From Platynereis dumerilii (Eukaryota; Annelida; Polychaeta; Phyllodocida; Nereididae), in the NCBI GenBank assembly GCA_026936325.1, contig JAPTHN010000002.1, positions 15,664,142 through 15,728,141 on the forward strand: a stretch of 64,000 nucleotides of DNA, given 5' to 3'. The notes beneath the pieces were generated by a model, which saw nothing but the letters and a program-made list of their open reading frames with translations, was not told the DNA's origin and did not search any database. This document shows positions 1-12,805 of this stretch, in pieces (the stretch's first letter is position 1; every line of letters begins with the position of its first letter). The translations under genes were made by a program, and so were the position numbers.

Positions 1-344
1 AAAGTGATTGGCTTCACACCAATATTGATAGACCACACAATGGTCAATCCAATCTCCACACCACATTTTGGAGCACTCTATTTGTTAAACAGAGAATCCC
101 TTTTCATTTTCAAAGGGGTAAGTGTGATATATATGCCCTGCCCTCTCTAATAGAGTTCACTCTAGTGGTAATTTGACTCAACAAAAAAATGGCCTTTCAG
201 AATTGTTATCAAATTGGCACTGTTAGGAAGTAGAAAGTGTTTCTCAGTGTGATACCAAGAAAATTGGACTCTTTCATCTATCCACTTCATGACAAGGCAT
301 TATCTTTTGTTTTTAGGTTTTCCCTTAAAACTATACAATAGTAT

Positions 345-765
345 ACATTTATGGAATATGTGGCTGATTACATGCAAATTCCAGCTCAGATGATAGTGCA
401 AAGCCGTAACTCACCGAAACACCTGATGTGACCAGATTGCTCCAGTTTCTTCTTTTTTTCTAAAACTACACCACATGAGTAAGATGTATCATCTGCTAAT
501 CAACTCTGTCTTTTACATCAAATGATTGATATAGTTCCCTATGCCAACCCTTTCCAATTTTTGATAAATGACACATTTACTGAACTGCCTTAAATGAAGC
601 CTTAGAAAATAGTTGCTGGGAAAATAGAATAGAAACTATAATGAGATAGAAGGGCTTTTGAAAGCCTTTTGCAAACAGGTCCTGGCATAAGTGGAGCTAA
701 TCTCAACCCACAGGACAGGAGATTGGTTCTGAGGCCCAATACAGCACACACAGCCGCTTCACTAA
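345..765 (+). repeat. Direct repeat inside copy A, first unit
   Basis: It matches 1086-1525 at high identity, starting with CATTTATGGAATATGTGGCT in both. The two units are separated by about 320 bases (766-1085) that have no counterpart in copy B at 6050-6425. The spacer therefore arrived with the extra copy or as an insertion. Confidence 0.85.
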
Positions 766-1085
766 TGGCGAATTACACAAGAACCAAGTCAGGTAAAGAT
801 ACGAAATTGGTACAACAGTGTGCAGATTAATTTATACATCTTTGTATCAACTTTTCATGTGTTTGGGTGGACTGAAACTGATCATTTATCAGCTATTAGC
901 TAAAATAGCCATTTTCGAATGAAAATTCAATGTTAAACCCCCATCTATCTTTGGGGCTCTTGAGCAACATCTAAAACAACTTCAAATGAGCTGAAATTTT
1001 GCATGAGAGTCAGAGAGGGGCTATAGAACACATTTAGAGGTTAGCCACAATAAATTTCAAACTTTCACTTTTTTGGGACGCCCTA

Positions 1086-1525
1086 CTATACATTTATGGA
1101 ATATGTGGCTGATTACATGCAAATTCCAGCTCAGATGATAGTGCAAAACCGTAACTCACAAAAACACCTGATGTGACCAGATTGCACCAGTTCCTTCTTT
1201 TTTTCTAAAACTACACCACATGAGTAAGATATATATCATCTGCTAATCAACTCTGTCTTTTACATCAAATGATTGATATAGTTCCCTATGCCAACCCTTT
1301 CCGATTTTTGATAAATGACAACATTTACTGAACTGCCTTAAATGAAGCCTTAGAAAATAGTTGCTGGGCAAATAGAATAGAAACTATAATGAGATAGAAG
1401 GGCTTTTGAAAGCTTTTTGCAAACAGGTCCTGACATAAGTGGAGCTAATCTCAACCCACAGGACAGGAGATTGGTTCTGAGGCCTAATACAGCACACACA
1501 GCCGCTTCACTAATGGTGGATAAGC
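1086..1525 (+). repeat. Direct repeat inside copy A, second unit
   Basis: Second unit of the 430-base pair, continuing without interruption into the rest of the duplicated block. On the - strand this unit contains most of a 78-codon frame (1350-1586) that recurs at 6232-6468. Confidence 0.85.
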
Positions 1526-3463
1526 CTTGCTCCTGCCAGGAAAATTTTCTAACTGAATGATAAATGGACTGTCTGTTGCTTATCAAATTGTGACTGTATA
1601 TATATCACTTGCTTTTGGATTGGTATGTATGTCACAAAATATTCAAGTTGGGCCGAATGAGCGTAATTCTGAAATGTTAAAACTCAAAATATGCGGCTTG
1701 CTGAAAAATTGCACACGTACATTGCAAAATTTGATGTTGTTTACATGATGTTGTTCACATTTCTGCCTGTACACTGGACAGGCAAGTGCATTCAAATTTG
1801 CACACCAATATCTCTTTTGCCTCAAATCTATTTTCAATTGTTAATCAAGGATTATTCTTGAACAAAATGGTAAGTATATTATATTATCTTTTGAAAGGTA
1901 CCCACAGACTAGTATGGCTTTAGCTAGGCATAAATAGATTGAAAGTTAAGCTAATGTTTACATGATATATTTAAAAAATAGAAATGTATCAACATCATTA
2001 ATTTAAATACTCAATTTCATGATGATCAGAATTGATATCAGCATATTACACTATGTCATTACTGTAGTCATCCTGTTGAACCGATTTCTGTAAAAACTGT
2101 TTGACCAACTGCTCTGAGGGCATCCATCTGCTCCAAGCTACAAATTCAGAACATCCGCATCATTAGGCTTGGTAGACATCTAACAGATCTGGCACAGATA
2201 CGTGCACCACACCAATCATCCCAGCCATCAGGAATGGCGTGATGAAGTTTTCAGTCTGATGTTATTATCCATCCAATAACTATGAATCCTTCAATTTTTT
2301 TTTCATAGACTGAAAGCTTGATGTCATGCTGAGACTGTGTAGCTATTGGTCAGTTGAGTTGTGAGTAGAAAAACTATATGTCATGCAAGGCTTTTTCAGT
2401 GATGTCAAGCTATTTGTACATTCCCATTGGTTGGAAGAGTAAGCTGCATGACATCATGCAGTTGCTCTTAAATTGTACTAAATTAACATTGTGAAGGTTC
2501 CAGTGTCATTATCATTTAGTCAATGGCATACATGGACACTTAAAGCATGCCATGCATGGGGAGTGGTCAGAGATTTCTTGCTGAAATTGCCAAATGCCTA
2601 GGGCATGTGAATGTCATTGGACTTATGAAATAAAATATAATTATGCTGCTCAGATATATGTGTGATCTCCTTTCTAAAACTTGGGCTTTCTATGCAAGTT
2701 TCTGTCTCAATCCAAAGGGGCAATTGGATTTTTGAAATTCAGATTTCATCCTACTGGGGTTACTATTTAAAACAAACTACTTACTTTCTTTATGTTAATC
2801 AAAAATGTGTTATTATTTACAAGCTACAAAGTCTTTAAATGTTGAAATATGTGGCTATATGTCTTTGGGCTCAGGAGTTTCCTAAAAAGTTGTATTCTTT
2901 ATCTTAGGGTGGTTCTTCGATAGCGGCCATTTTTTGGCCTTAGAGGAGTCACCCTACATAATGAAATTTTCTATTCCTGTTGTATAAATGATAAATGTGT
3001 GATTTGCCTCTATAAATGAATGTTTATATATGCATTTTCAATATGTAAATAAATGTCTATTGTCTGTCTGTCTGTCTGATGCCAGGGTGGCTTGATTTGG
3101 AATCTTATTGGAAGAAGATGGGAAGTGATAAGAAATATTTTATAATATGAAACAGAGAACATCTGATCCCAATATCTGTCCTCAATATGCATCAACAGGA
3201 TGTATGTCACTCAGCTGGTGAAGGAGATTAGTGAATAGCTGTAAAACACTAACAAGACTTTCATCAAATCTCACAGCCGGTCGAATACCAGCTTGAAGGT
3301 CAATGCAGTGTATCACCATGCTCAATCACCAGGAACCCAAAACTATAACTGAAACTTGACCAATTGTTTGGATACTCAGGTGCAATGAATAACAAAAACC
3401 AACAAAATTCCAGTGAGTCATGAAACTGTTAAGGATTTGCTTTAACTGTTTTTGTTGTTAATT

Positions 3464-3941
3464 AGGCCTCACGGCAGGATACACCCTCAACCCCCTGGGG
3501 TTACCACTGTTTTACCATGGGGTAACTGAGGGTAGTTGAGGGATGGCGAATTTGGTTGAGGGGAGGCGAGTTTGTTTGAGGGGAGGCGAGGGGATGTGAG
3601 TTTAGTCGAGGGGAGCTGAGTTTAGTTGAGGGGAGGCGAGTTTACTTGAGGGCAGCCGAGTTAACTTGAGGGCAGCCGAGTTTAGTTGAGGGGAGGTGAG
3701 TTTAGTTGAGGAGAGGCAAGTCTAGTTGAGGGGAGGCAAGTTTAGTTGAGGTAAGTTGAGTTTAGTTGAGGTTACTTGAGGTTACTTGACTTTAGTTTAG
3801 TTAAGTTGAGGGTAGTTGAGGGAAGCTGAGGGTGGTTTAGGGTGGCGGAAGTGAAAAGGGGTAAGTTGAGGGTACAAGAGGTTAAGTTGAGGGTGCCGAG
3901 TTTATGAGAGGGTTTGGGGGGTGTATCCTGTCATGAGGCCT
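3464..3941. mobile_element. 478-bp MITE filled with a minisatellite
   Basis: Termini are AGGCCTCACGGCAGGATACA and, inverted, AGGCCTCATGACAGGATACA, with two mismatches in about 23 bases. TTAATT stands immediately outside both ends (3458-3463 and 3942-3947), which looks like a 6-bp target duplication, or TTAA plus two bases. Almost the whole interior is a G-rich minisatellite. It has no coding capacity. Superfamily is uncertain; a piggyBac-like (TTAA) origin is possible. Confidence 0.8.
3525..3890 (+). repeat. 20-bp G-rich minisatellite
   Basis: The unit is close to GGAGGCGAGTTTAGTTGAGG, repeated about ten times with drift, including a degenerate 10-base half-unit TTACTTGAGG. The + strand is almost free of C through the array, giving strong strand asymmetry. 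It lies wholly inside the 478-bp element. Confidence 0.9.
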
Positions 3942-4256
3942 TTAATTATACCTGCCAATTTCACTCAGCATGTTGTCATGCTCTTCAGCTGTTTATCACA
4001 CAGAGCTGCTAGACCAATAGCTATCCTGAACCAGCATGACATCATGCTGTCGGTCTGAAGAAGGATACATGGTAATTGGACGGATAATAATGCAAAAGAA
4101 AATCTCAGTCTATAGACTATGTAACAAAAAAAGGTTCAGGTCAATCAGATTTTAAATTTATAATTAATAGTAAAACTGAATAAAAAGTATGTGTATTGTA
4201 GGGTTGCTCATCAACAGGTCCTCAGAATGATATTCAGAGGATGAATAATTGTATGA

Positions 4257-5725
4257 TATATTATCAAAAATTATTATTGTGATATGTATGACATGTATTG
4301 TATATTTGTGCGAATATGGAAGCCCACAATACCAAGTTGATCCTCTGTCTTTTTGTCTTTGGTTCACTTATAAGATAATCCACAATTTTTCAATAACTTT
4401 TTCAAGCCAATGTCCTTTTTTTCGCCTCATTTCACTTTGAATTCATTGGATGTTGATGTACAAATGTATTTATAAGTAGATGGCGGCAGATTATTTGCGA
4501 TTTTGAACAGAGTATTTAAGTAATCTCTACAAGTCCGGTGAGTGTTAAGTTGTAGAGAAGAAGACATGCCATCTTGCTAGTCATTGGTAGCCTCACAATA
4601 TGGGAGGATGAGAACATTTCAAGACCAGGGGGAAGTCCATTGTGAATGCAAAGAGAGAAATAGAAATAATTTCCTGCTTATCTGATGCACACGATTCCCT
4701 GATTCTTTTGCAATTTCTATCAAAATTTCGCCAGGGAATTGTGCATGTCAATGTAAGTTGAACATTTTCTACCAAGTCACTGGAATGTTATGCGTAAGTA
4801 CACATGCTTTAAATTTTCTCACTTCAGCAATGAGCGTCATTGAGATATTGTAAGTATTGTCTACGTAATGACATAGTCCGCACAAGTACACTGTATATAT
4901 ATTTTTTTTTCTTCTGTTTGATGCCACCACAATGCCGCAAGCAGCCACATACATAAAAAGCCCATCTTTACCATCCGATAGGCTTAATTTGCTGAGATGA
5001 CCCTAGAGAAGGTAACCAATCAGTGTTTGACTGGTATCTAATTGGGCCTTCAGTTCTACAGAAGTTCCTTGAGTGGAAAAGGTTTCTCTGTGATCTTTTG
5101 CCAAAAAGGAACCACTCCTGCTTTTTCTACTTTTTTCGTAACCCACTATCCTTGTTTCACGTCAAAAGGTTATTTCAAGTCCCAGACTGGCGAAAATTCA
5201 GGCCCGGTGGCAAAAAAGTCAATAGGCCCCACATTCTTATTTTTCGGCATTACTCTATTATAGCATTAACGCCAAAATGCAAGGACCATTTACTATACCA
5301 GGCCCTCTCACATTGGGGCCTTAACCTAAAAGTTTGTTTGCATCATACAGTCAAAATGTTGGTCACAAAGGTAGACTTTTTGACTTTACCCGTGATTTTT
5401 TCATTTTTTGGTAACTTGTATGGACCTCCCCCCCCCCAGCGGCTTTACCCATGGCAGCCACTACTCTGCAACATAGGCCAGTCCGTCCCTGGTTTCATTG
5501 ACAAACTGCTTGTGTTTTTACATGGATGCTTCAATAATACATGTTCAAAGATAACACACAGCCTGTTTAGAATTTCAAAGTTCATTCTAGACAATCCTGC
5601 TAAACTTTCAGTTTAGACTAATGCTGTGTTTATTAATGAATAACAGACAGTTGGCTGAGAATAGTGAACTCCAAAAGAAAGCATCTTAATTTGGATTTTT
5701 CATTTGCTTCTCCATCAGCATTTGG
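4257..5725. other. Non-coding spacer between duplication copies
   Basis: No supported gene. A 197-codon open stretch at 5023-5616 (+) lacks an ATG at its start, has AT-driven composition and resembles no family I know. I treat it as chance. Confidence 0.5.
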
Positions 5726-7156
5726 AAAGTGATTGGTTTCACACCAATATTTATAGACCACACAATAGTCAATCCCATCTCCACACCACATTCTGGAGCA
5801 CTCTATTTGTTAAACAGAGAATCCCTTTTTATTTTCAAAGGGGCAAGAGTGATATATGCCCTGCTTCACTCTAAAAGAGTGCACTCTAGTGGTAATTTGA
5901 CTCAATGACCTTTTAGAAATTGTTATCGAATTGGCACTGTTAGGAAGTCGAAAGTGTTTCTCAGTTTCTCAGTGTGATACCAAGAAAATCAGACTATTTC
6001 ATCTATCCACTTCATGACAAGGCTTGTCTTTATGTTTTTCCTATAGACTACATTTATGGAATATGTGGCTGATTACATGCAAATTTTTTCTAAACCTACA
6101 CAACATAAGTAAGATAAATCATCAGCTGATCAACTGTGTCTTTTACATCAAATGATTGATATAGTTCCCTAAGCCAAGCCTTTTCCAAATTTTGATAAAT
6201 GACAACATTTACTGAACTGCCTTATGAAGCCTTAGAAAATAGTTGCTGGGCAAATAGAATAGAAACTATAATCAGATACAAGGGCTTTTGAAAGCTTTTT
6301 GCAAACAGGTCCCGACATAAGTGGAGCTAATCTCAACCCACTGGACAGGAGATTGGTACTGAGGCCTAACACAGCAGACACAGCCGTTTCCCTAATGGCG
6401 GATAAGCCTTGCTCCTGCCAGGAAAATTTTCTAACTGAATGATAAATGGACTGTCTGTTGCTTATCAAATTGTGACTGTATATATCACTTGCTTTTGGAT
6501 TGGAATGTATATCTCAAAAATATTCAAGTTGGGCTGAATGAGCATAATTCTGAAATGTTAAAACACAAAATATGCGGCTTGCTGAAATATTGCACGCATG
6601 CATGTGTTCCTATGTAAATCAAGGATTAGGCCTATTCATGTACAAAATGTTATGTATATTACATTGCCTTTTGACAGGTACCCACAGACTAGCTTGACTT
6701 TAGCTAGGCATAAATAGACTGAATGTTAAGCTATGTTTACATGATATATTTAAGAAATAAAAAATTATTAATATCATGAATTTAAATACTTAATTGCATG
6801 ATGATCACGATTGATATCAGCATATTCCACTGTGGTATTACTATAGTCATCTTTTTGAACAGATGTCTGTAAAAACTGTTCGCAAAACTGCTCTGAGGGC
6901 ATCCATCTGCTCCAAGCTACAAATTCACGCATCAATAGACCAATCATCCCAGCCATCAGGAATGGAATGATGAAGTTTTTAGTCTGATGTTATTATCTAG
7001 AAGAAAAATCTAACAAAAAAAAGGTTCAGTTCAATATGGTGAGAAGTTATAATAAACGGTAAAACTGAATAAAAAGTATGTATATTGTAAGGATGCTCCT
7101 CAACAGCGAACATCAGTCATCAGAAGGATATTCAGAGGATGAATAATTGTATGATT
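5726..7156. repeat. Local duplication 1, copy B (uninterrupted)
   Basis: Aligns with 1-2262 and 4091-4256. It carries a single copy of the 430-base unit (about 6050-6425) and no 1.83-kb insertion, so it records the site before those changes. The - strand frame 6232-6468 (78 codons) has the same length and start as 1350-1586. About ten base differences separate them, roughly eight of them changing an amino acid, which argues against protein-level constraint. Confidence 0.9.
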
Positions 7157-7940
7157 GGTGCTTTAGAAAGGTGGAATTTACATCAATGAGAACAAGGATG
7201 ACTGAAACTGCAGTCCGACAGCCTGGATGACCCAGCAAGCGCAAAGTCTATCCCTAAACCCAGGTCGTGGCAATTAAATCCAGTGCGCAACCAAATGAAC
7301 AAAACCCTCCACCACCCCCTTCCCCTGCCCCAGATAGGAAAGATCGTAGAATATAATCCTTGTGGCTCAAAGAAAAAACAATCATTGGTTGATTAGTCAC
7401 TAAGTGGATGTGGGCTTGTGAGCCATTAGGAGGTCGACAGGGTCAAATCGAGCTCTTAAAGACGCCTATCTTCATCTTGATCTATTACATTGTGTAAATG
7501 ACAGGAAAGACAGAGTTCAGTGAGTTGTCAATATCTTTTGCTGGCTCCAAAATCCATGTTTTTTTGGTGACTTTATGTTGGAAGAGGGTTCAGTCATATA
7601 GTTTATTTATCTACAACGTATGAACTATGACTTTTTTTATAAAGCTTGTCTAATAACTGTTTTGTGACTTTATTTCTTGGTTCACCAGATTGACACTGAG
7701 AGGCCTACTTGATCTATTTTAAGACAAGAGAATTATATGTGGCCCAGAAGTGATCAAACAAAACAATATTATGATTATGCTTATTCATGTATATTAATGC
7801 AGTATTAATGCAGTTGTGGTACAATTCATTACACAGAGACCTGCAACTATATACAATGTAGCTATCTGTAGGCCTATTTGTGCAATTTGTTACAACAGAT
7901 TTTGGACCACTGCACCGTTGTCTTAACAATCACACATGAG

Positions 7941-8200
7941 TCAGTGATGGAAATGGGGGGGAGCTCGGGGGAACTGAGCTCCCTTGACCAAAAAACAGGG
8001 GGAGCTGTACCCTGCTACAGCTCCCCAAATGAGTAGTGGTAAAATTACAATTATTATGTTATTTTTCAGTCCTCGTGGTTTTTTCAGCCATAATTATACT
8101 CTGGTGGAAGAATTCTTTCCCTTTTACAAATTTGGAATGGCGAGCCGATGCCGCACAAGCTGAGAGCTCCCCCGACGACAATTTTCCATTTCCATCACTG
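7941..8200. mobile_element. 260-bp hAT-type MITE
   Basis: Inverted ends CAGTGATGGAAATGG (left) and CCATTTCCATCACTG (right) flank a G-rich and C-rich interior. CACATGAG occurs at 7933-7940 and 8201-8208, a perfect 8-base target duplication with one extra T on the left. An 8-bp duplication plus CAGTG ends are typical of the hAT superfamily. There is no transposase. The hydrophobic frame at 8036-8227 lies mostly inside this element and starts with GTG, so it is not counted as a gene. Confidence 0.8.
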
Positions 8201-10606
8201 CACATGAGGCTGCCACTTTCACACTAAAATAATTGCATCACTCTTTGCACAATCGTAGCATTTAGGCCTATCATGCTTGTCATTTTGATGCAAGATGGAG
8301 ACAAGCTTCACTTTGAAACAGACTCTTGTTTAGCCAAGCAATATAATGCCAACCAATAGAACGCCTACAGAAAGGTGGCATGGCAATTAGATTGAGTATT
8401 GTGTCTGCGATGGATAGGGTGTTGAACCAATCTCTTTCACTGATAATTTAGTAGCCGTGGTGTCTATTTCTCTGGAGTAATCACAGCTGTCTAATTTGGT
8501 GAGTGGTCACTTTGTAGATTGGATTACATTTCAATTTCAGGAGAATTCAGATCGAATGAACCCTCGACGAATCTGTGCAAGGGAGCATTTAAAGATAAAT
8601 AACAGAACAGCATGTCAATATGGTAAAATGTTACAAGTATGAAGAAATGAAGGGACACATGTGACACTTCATGACCTGTTCCATTTATCTCTTTTTTGGC
8701 TTTTATATGCTGATGACTTCATGTTTATGCTATTGATGGTTGAAAGTTTGAAACGTAAAACAACATTGCGTAGAAAGTTATATTGGTTTTTATTTTTCTA
8801 AGCAACATCTACTACAATGACGGTCAATGAAAAGATTATGTTGTACAAGACTCCAGCAAAATCATGTTGCCGATTTGACATATCATTGTTTATTTTTGAG
8901 ATGAAAAACAATATCAAGTGTGGCACATTGTGTGCAGCTCTTACAAAAGCATAAACAGCCTTTATGGTGACAAGATATCTTAATACTTGTAATTATCCTC
9001 TTCCTCCTCCTCCTCCTCCTCCACCTCCTCTTCTGCCTCCTCCTCTTCCTGCTTCGGTTTCTCTCACACTTCTTCCATTTCTTAGACCTGCTGGTACTTG
9101 TCCTCCTGCTCCTCTTCCTCCCACAGGGCCCCTGAGCAAATTTTAAGAAAATAAGCGAGAAAACGATAAGTGCACGGCTCTAGAGCAAGGTCTGGAGGAC
9201 ATTTTAAGACAAAAACGGAAAAAATCTGTTGGGAGAATTTTGAGTTATACCAAATTTAAGATTTTTGTTTATCACACCCATATTTTCTGGCCAAAATAGG
9301 GTAATAAAATCGGATATAAGTTATGCAAGTTATTTACAGAGACTTTCTTTGGTAGGAAAGACAGTATTATTTAACATCTGTGATAATGTGTGCGTGAAAC
9401 ATGCTTTTTTAAAAACTTGTCTTCAGAGTGTGATACACTCACTTGACTGTATGTTTGTCTAATTACTACTAATTTAGCCATGCGAAATTGACTTTAGCAT
9501 TTGTTTTGTGTGTTTACCTGCTTCTGGCTACATTTGAATCTATTTAAGCATTTCCTTTTAGTTTTTGGTAATACTTTAAGGATTTCTATATCATAGATAT
9601 TTATGAAGCAACATAGAACATGACTAGAACAGTTTGTCTTAAAATATGATATTAACAAGGCATAACTGCTAACAAATAACCCCAGGTCATGGCTTTTTTT
9701 TGTTCATTGAAGTGAGTTTCGAATAATTTTGACCGCACGATTTTATTAATTTTAAGACAAAATAATTAAATTACCCATCCAGAGATTCCAGAGTCCAGAC
9801 CAACATATTTTGCAGGCAACATCCTAAATAGCTTGGTTATGAGGACCAAAATGAGTTGTGACATTGGAATTTTTTTTTTTTTTTCACAAGTGTGCGCACA
9901 ATAGTGTATGTGGACCATTGGGTAATGGTGGGAAAAATTAACTCTTTTATGTATCTAATAGAAATTATTGTGAAAATGAAATGTGAAAAGGTTAGATAGT
10001 AAGACCCACCTTGAGAATGTAGTTGTCAAGGATGGGAGACAAAACATAGGTTGAGCACTACACCTGCGACAATGAAACGTGTCGCAGCTGTTTTGGGACT
10101 GTTTTGAGCCTAAATAAAGGTATGATTAGATAGCTAATGCTTTAAAATATATGGTGTGAAAATTTGAAAGCATTCCTGTACTTTAAAGCATCAAAATCGG
10201 CCAATTTTCGCCGATTTACCACCTAAAATGACAAACATTCTGTGTTTGATATTTGCATAATTTGATAACTGTTGATTTGTTTGTTGTTCATGTTTAATAA
10301 ATTTGCAAACCTCATCTGAAACTGTGAAGTTTTGTACTTCACACATTTTGTGAAAGTCATTTCTGTGATCCATGTTTGTTACAGACAACACGAGTTTCAT
10401 TCATGGGCATTCATGCAATTCATATCTCCGAAGAACATTGATTGATTGAGTCCACATTTGAAACCTCTCAGAGCACATTTTTTAAATCACAGCAATTAGC
10501 TACTCATTTCTGTTTTTTCTGTATTGAAAGAACAAAAAATCTAAAGACAGGCTGTGAACAAAGCTTTCTCCAAAATATGATAATTAACGAAGTTTTCTCA
10601 AAATAT
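8201..10606. other. Non-coding stretch with a CTC-rich simple repeat
   Basis: No gene recognised. It contains the CTC-type simple repeat at 8996-9125 and a poly-T run near 9870. A small perfect hairpin, AAATCGGC...GCCGATTT, lies near 10194-10217. Confidence 0.5.
8996..9125 (+). repeat. Imperfect (CTC/CCT)n microsatellite
   Basis: Interrupted CCTCCT/CTTCCT tract. It produces a spurious proline-rich frame on the + strand. Confidence 0.9.
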
Positions 10607-10640
10607 TAGATAGATAGATAGATGCACTGTAGATAGATAG
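10607..10640 (+). repeat. (GATA)n microsatellite
   Basis: Short TAGA repeat, interrupted by GCACTG. It pairs in inverted orientation with the TATC array at 10792-10848. Confidence 0.9.
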
Positions 10641-10791
10641 AAAAAAAACAATCAAGCTACAAATACACAGGCGCAATGTCAATGTGCAGGCCCCATACAA
10701 TCGAGTAAACTATCACAAAAATCGAAAAAGCGCTCCTTGATATATTCAAGTCTTCATAATGGGCCAGGGGGACTTATCTTTGTTGAACAGT

Positions 10792-10848
10792 TTATCTATC
10801 TATCTCTATCTATCTATCTATCTATCTATCTGTCTATCTATCTATCTA
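10792..10848 (+). repeat. (TATC)n microsatellite
   Basis: About 14 units of TATC with two interruptions. It is the reverse complement of the array at 10607-10640, about 150 bases away. Confidence 0.95.
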
Positions 10849-11225
10849 GCAAACCGTGAGTGCATGTACCCCCTCTTTTAAATTTCAAGTTTTGGCTTGT
10901 CCAAAGAAATGTTTACCAAAAGGTGCTCAAACTCCACTCATATAATTTCTAATGTCATGATTGTCATCCAATGAATCTATACGATGATGTCGATGAAGTC
11001 TGTTAAATATGATTGAGAAATAAGTTTCTTCAGACCTGATGAAGTATGTCCCAGCAGGTGGCTCCCCCACATGGTGAAATTGGTCATATCCATTGAAAAA
11101 AGTCACAAGTTTTTGATATCATGGGTAGGCTCACTCGAAGGCTGATGGCTCAGTCAGTAAAAATGCCACTAACCTACAATTACATGCATTTGGGGTTGAT
11201 ATACAGACTTATTTTTGTTAAACTG

Positions 11226-11325
11226 TAGACAGATAAATACAGATAGACAGGTAGATAGATAGATAGGTAGGTAGGTAGATAGGACCTGGTAGGTAGATAG
11301 GGTAGGTAGATAGGTTAGATAGGTT
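11226..11325 (+). repeat. Degenerate GATA/GGTA microsatellite
   Basis: Mixture of AGATA and AGGTA units with larger 10-13 base repeats such as GGTAGGTAGATA. It lies just before the giant inverted repeat. Confidence 0.9.
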
Positions 11326-12805
11326 ATAACCACACCAGAAGTATTTTTTAAATTTCTGTATATTTTTTTTTACCAGCAATGATTACTACCCAAAATTGAA
11401 TGTCAGATTATTTTTAGTGTCATCCATCAGTTAAAAGGTTATCCTTCTACTTTCTAAAAGCCCATTGAGTTTAAAACCCCTCAGGTTTAACCAGATCACC
11501 TCCTATGTTGCTTTCAGTTTGCAGTTTGCTGTTTTGTGGACTGAGAAAAAAATATTGATTTCTTCATTTGTTTTTTAAATATCTTGAAAAAAATGAAGCC
11601 ACAGGGCCGAATTTCATTGTCAGTCAAAAAATGTAGTAATGGATGCATGCAACAACTTTATATTGCACTATTGCTTTGAATACATTCTTTTGCAAAGTCC
11701 AGAAAATTCCATGACAATATCACAGACGGTTGTCAAGATAATCTTAAAAGCGATGCATTGAAGAAGGTAAATTTTTCATTTTGCTTCACTTGAATTATTT
11801 CAGGTGTATGAAATTTGACATATCTCATTGTCATTTTCTTAATTTTTCCTTTTATCTCTGTGTCCAAAGGTTTCATAAATTCATTGAAACAAGTAGATTT
11901 ATATGCTTGTTTGGACATAATTGAAAAATTGAGTCAAATTTGAAGCTTCCTGAACCGGGATGTCGTAATTTCCCTTTAAACATGTAAGTCGAATCTTTTT
12001 GCCATTAAGATCTAGTATAATATCTACTTAGTTGTTTTGGAGCCTTTCATGCTTGTGAAAAATTCATTTCATGAAAAAATTCCAATGAATATGAGGGAAG
12101 GTGCATGTGTCTCACGCGTAATGCAAGGAATACTTTCATATGGCAAAAAACTATGAATGCTTTGATTTTAACCTGGATTGGCTTAAAACATAGTAAATCA
12201 GTGAAGCATCAATAATCCATGAACTAATACACGTTGGTGACTGATACCTGGTGGTAAAATACAAAAATTACTTTGTCGCACTCGTAACGCTCACAAAAAT
12301 ATTGATCATATTCAAATTATAGTAGTTTGAATATGATTCATGACCAGTACAGGCCTATAATATAATGGCATATATGAAGTTTTTTGAAAATGTAGGGCCA
12401 AATTGGCGATAAAGGCAATATCCAATCTGAGAACACCCTTTTAATTCGAAATGGTCATACATTTGAAAAAAGGGCCAAAAATCATGATTCTTTCATCGTT
12501 TGCTGAATTAATGCTCACTTCAGTGGCACTTATTTGGTACGAATTTGAAGCCAACATCCAGACCCATAACATAGGACAGTTTAAATCGTTTTAAAAGAAC
12601 ACATATGTTTCTGGGGCAAATTTAATCACTTTTTTTTTTTAAAAATTGCTGAAAAATTATCGTAAATAGTGTGTTTCTCACAATATAATTGGTGTATTGG
12701 AATGAAAACTGCCATGAAGACTCTATCTACACTACTTGCCCTTTGTCATCATATTTGATTTCCTTTGATGATAAATTGACATTTAGTTTAGTTTTCTCTT
12801 GTATA

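Larger units (their letters stand above)
2262..4090. mobile_element. 1.83-kb inverted-repeat DNA element (non-autonomous)
   Basis: The left end starts TTATTATCCATCCAATAACT and the right end is its inverted counterpart, ending TTGGACGGATAATAA at 4090. The inverted similarity continues inward imperfectly for about 90 bases, through ATGATGTCATGCTG and AGCTATTGGTC on both sides. Copy B of the duplication (near 6996-7010) lacks the whole segment. Because copy B also reads TTATTATC at the junction, the exact ends and the target duplication are ambiguous by several bases. No transposase frame was seen inside. A smaller element (3464-3941) is nested within it. Confidence 0.75.
1..4256. repeat. Local duplication 1, copy A (interrupted by an insertion)
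   Basis: Bases 1-2262 plus 4091-4256 align in the same order and orientation with 5726-7156. Shared landmarks include AAAGTGATTGG at 1 and 5726, the block around GATAAGCCTTGCTCC near 1520 and 6400, the block TACCCACAGACTAG near 1899 and 6678, and GATATTCAGAGGATG near 4230 and 7129. Copy A also holds an extra direct duplication of about 430 bases (345-765 and 1086-1525) that is single in copy B. Between 2262 and 4090 copy A contains a 1.83-kb insertion missing from copy B. The duplication reaches the window edge, so its true start is not visible. No coding gene is recognised in it. Confidence 0.9.

Noticed and set aside
2040-2165. Short - strand frame with EFVAWSRWMPSEQ, shared with 6800-6930
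   Set aside because: Frame conserved in both copies for about 33 codons, but most substitutions change the amino acid and neither copy has clear exon borders.
5023-5616. A 197-codon open frame on the + strand
   Set aside because: No ATG at its start, composition follows local AT bias, no recognisable domain, and no splice or promoter context.
8036-8227. Hydrophobic frame resembling a signal peptide or membrane protein
   Set aside because: It starts with GTG and most of it lies inside the hAT-type MITE at 7941-8200.
8964-9146. Proline-rich frame
   Set aside because: Produced by the CTC/CCT microsatellite.
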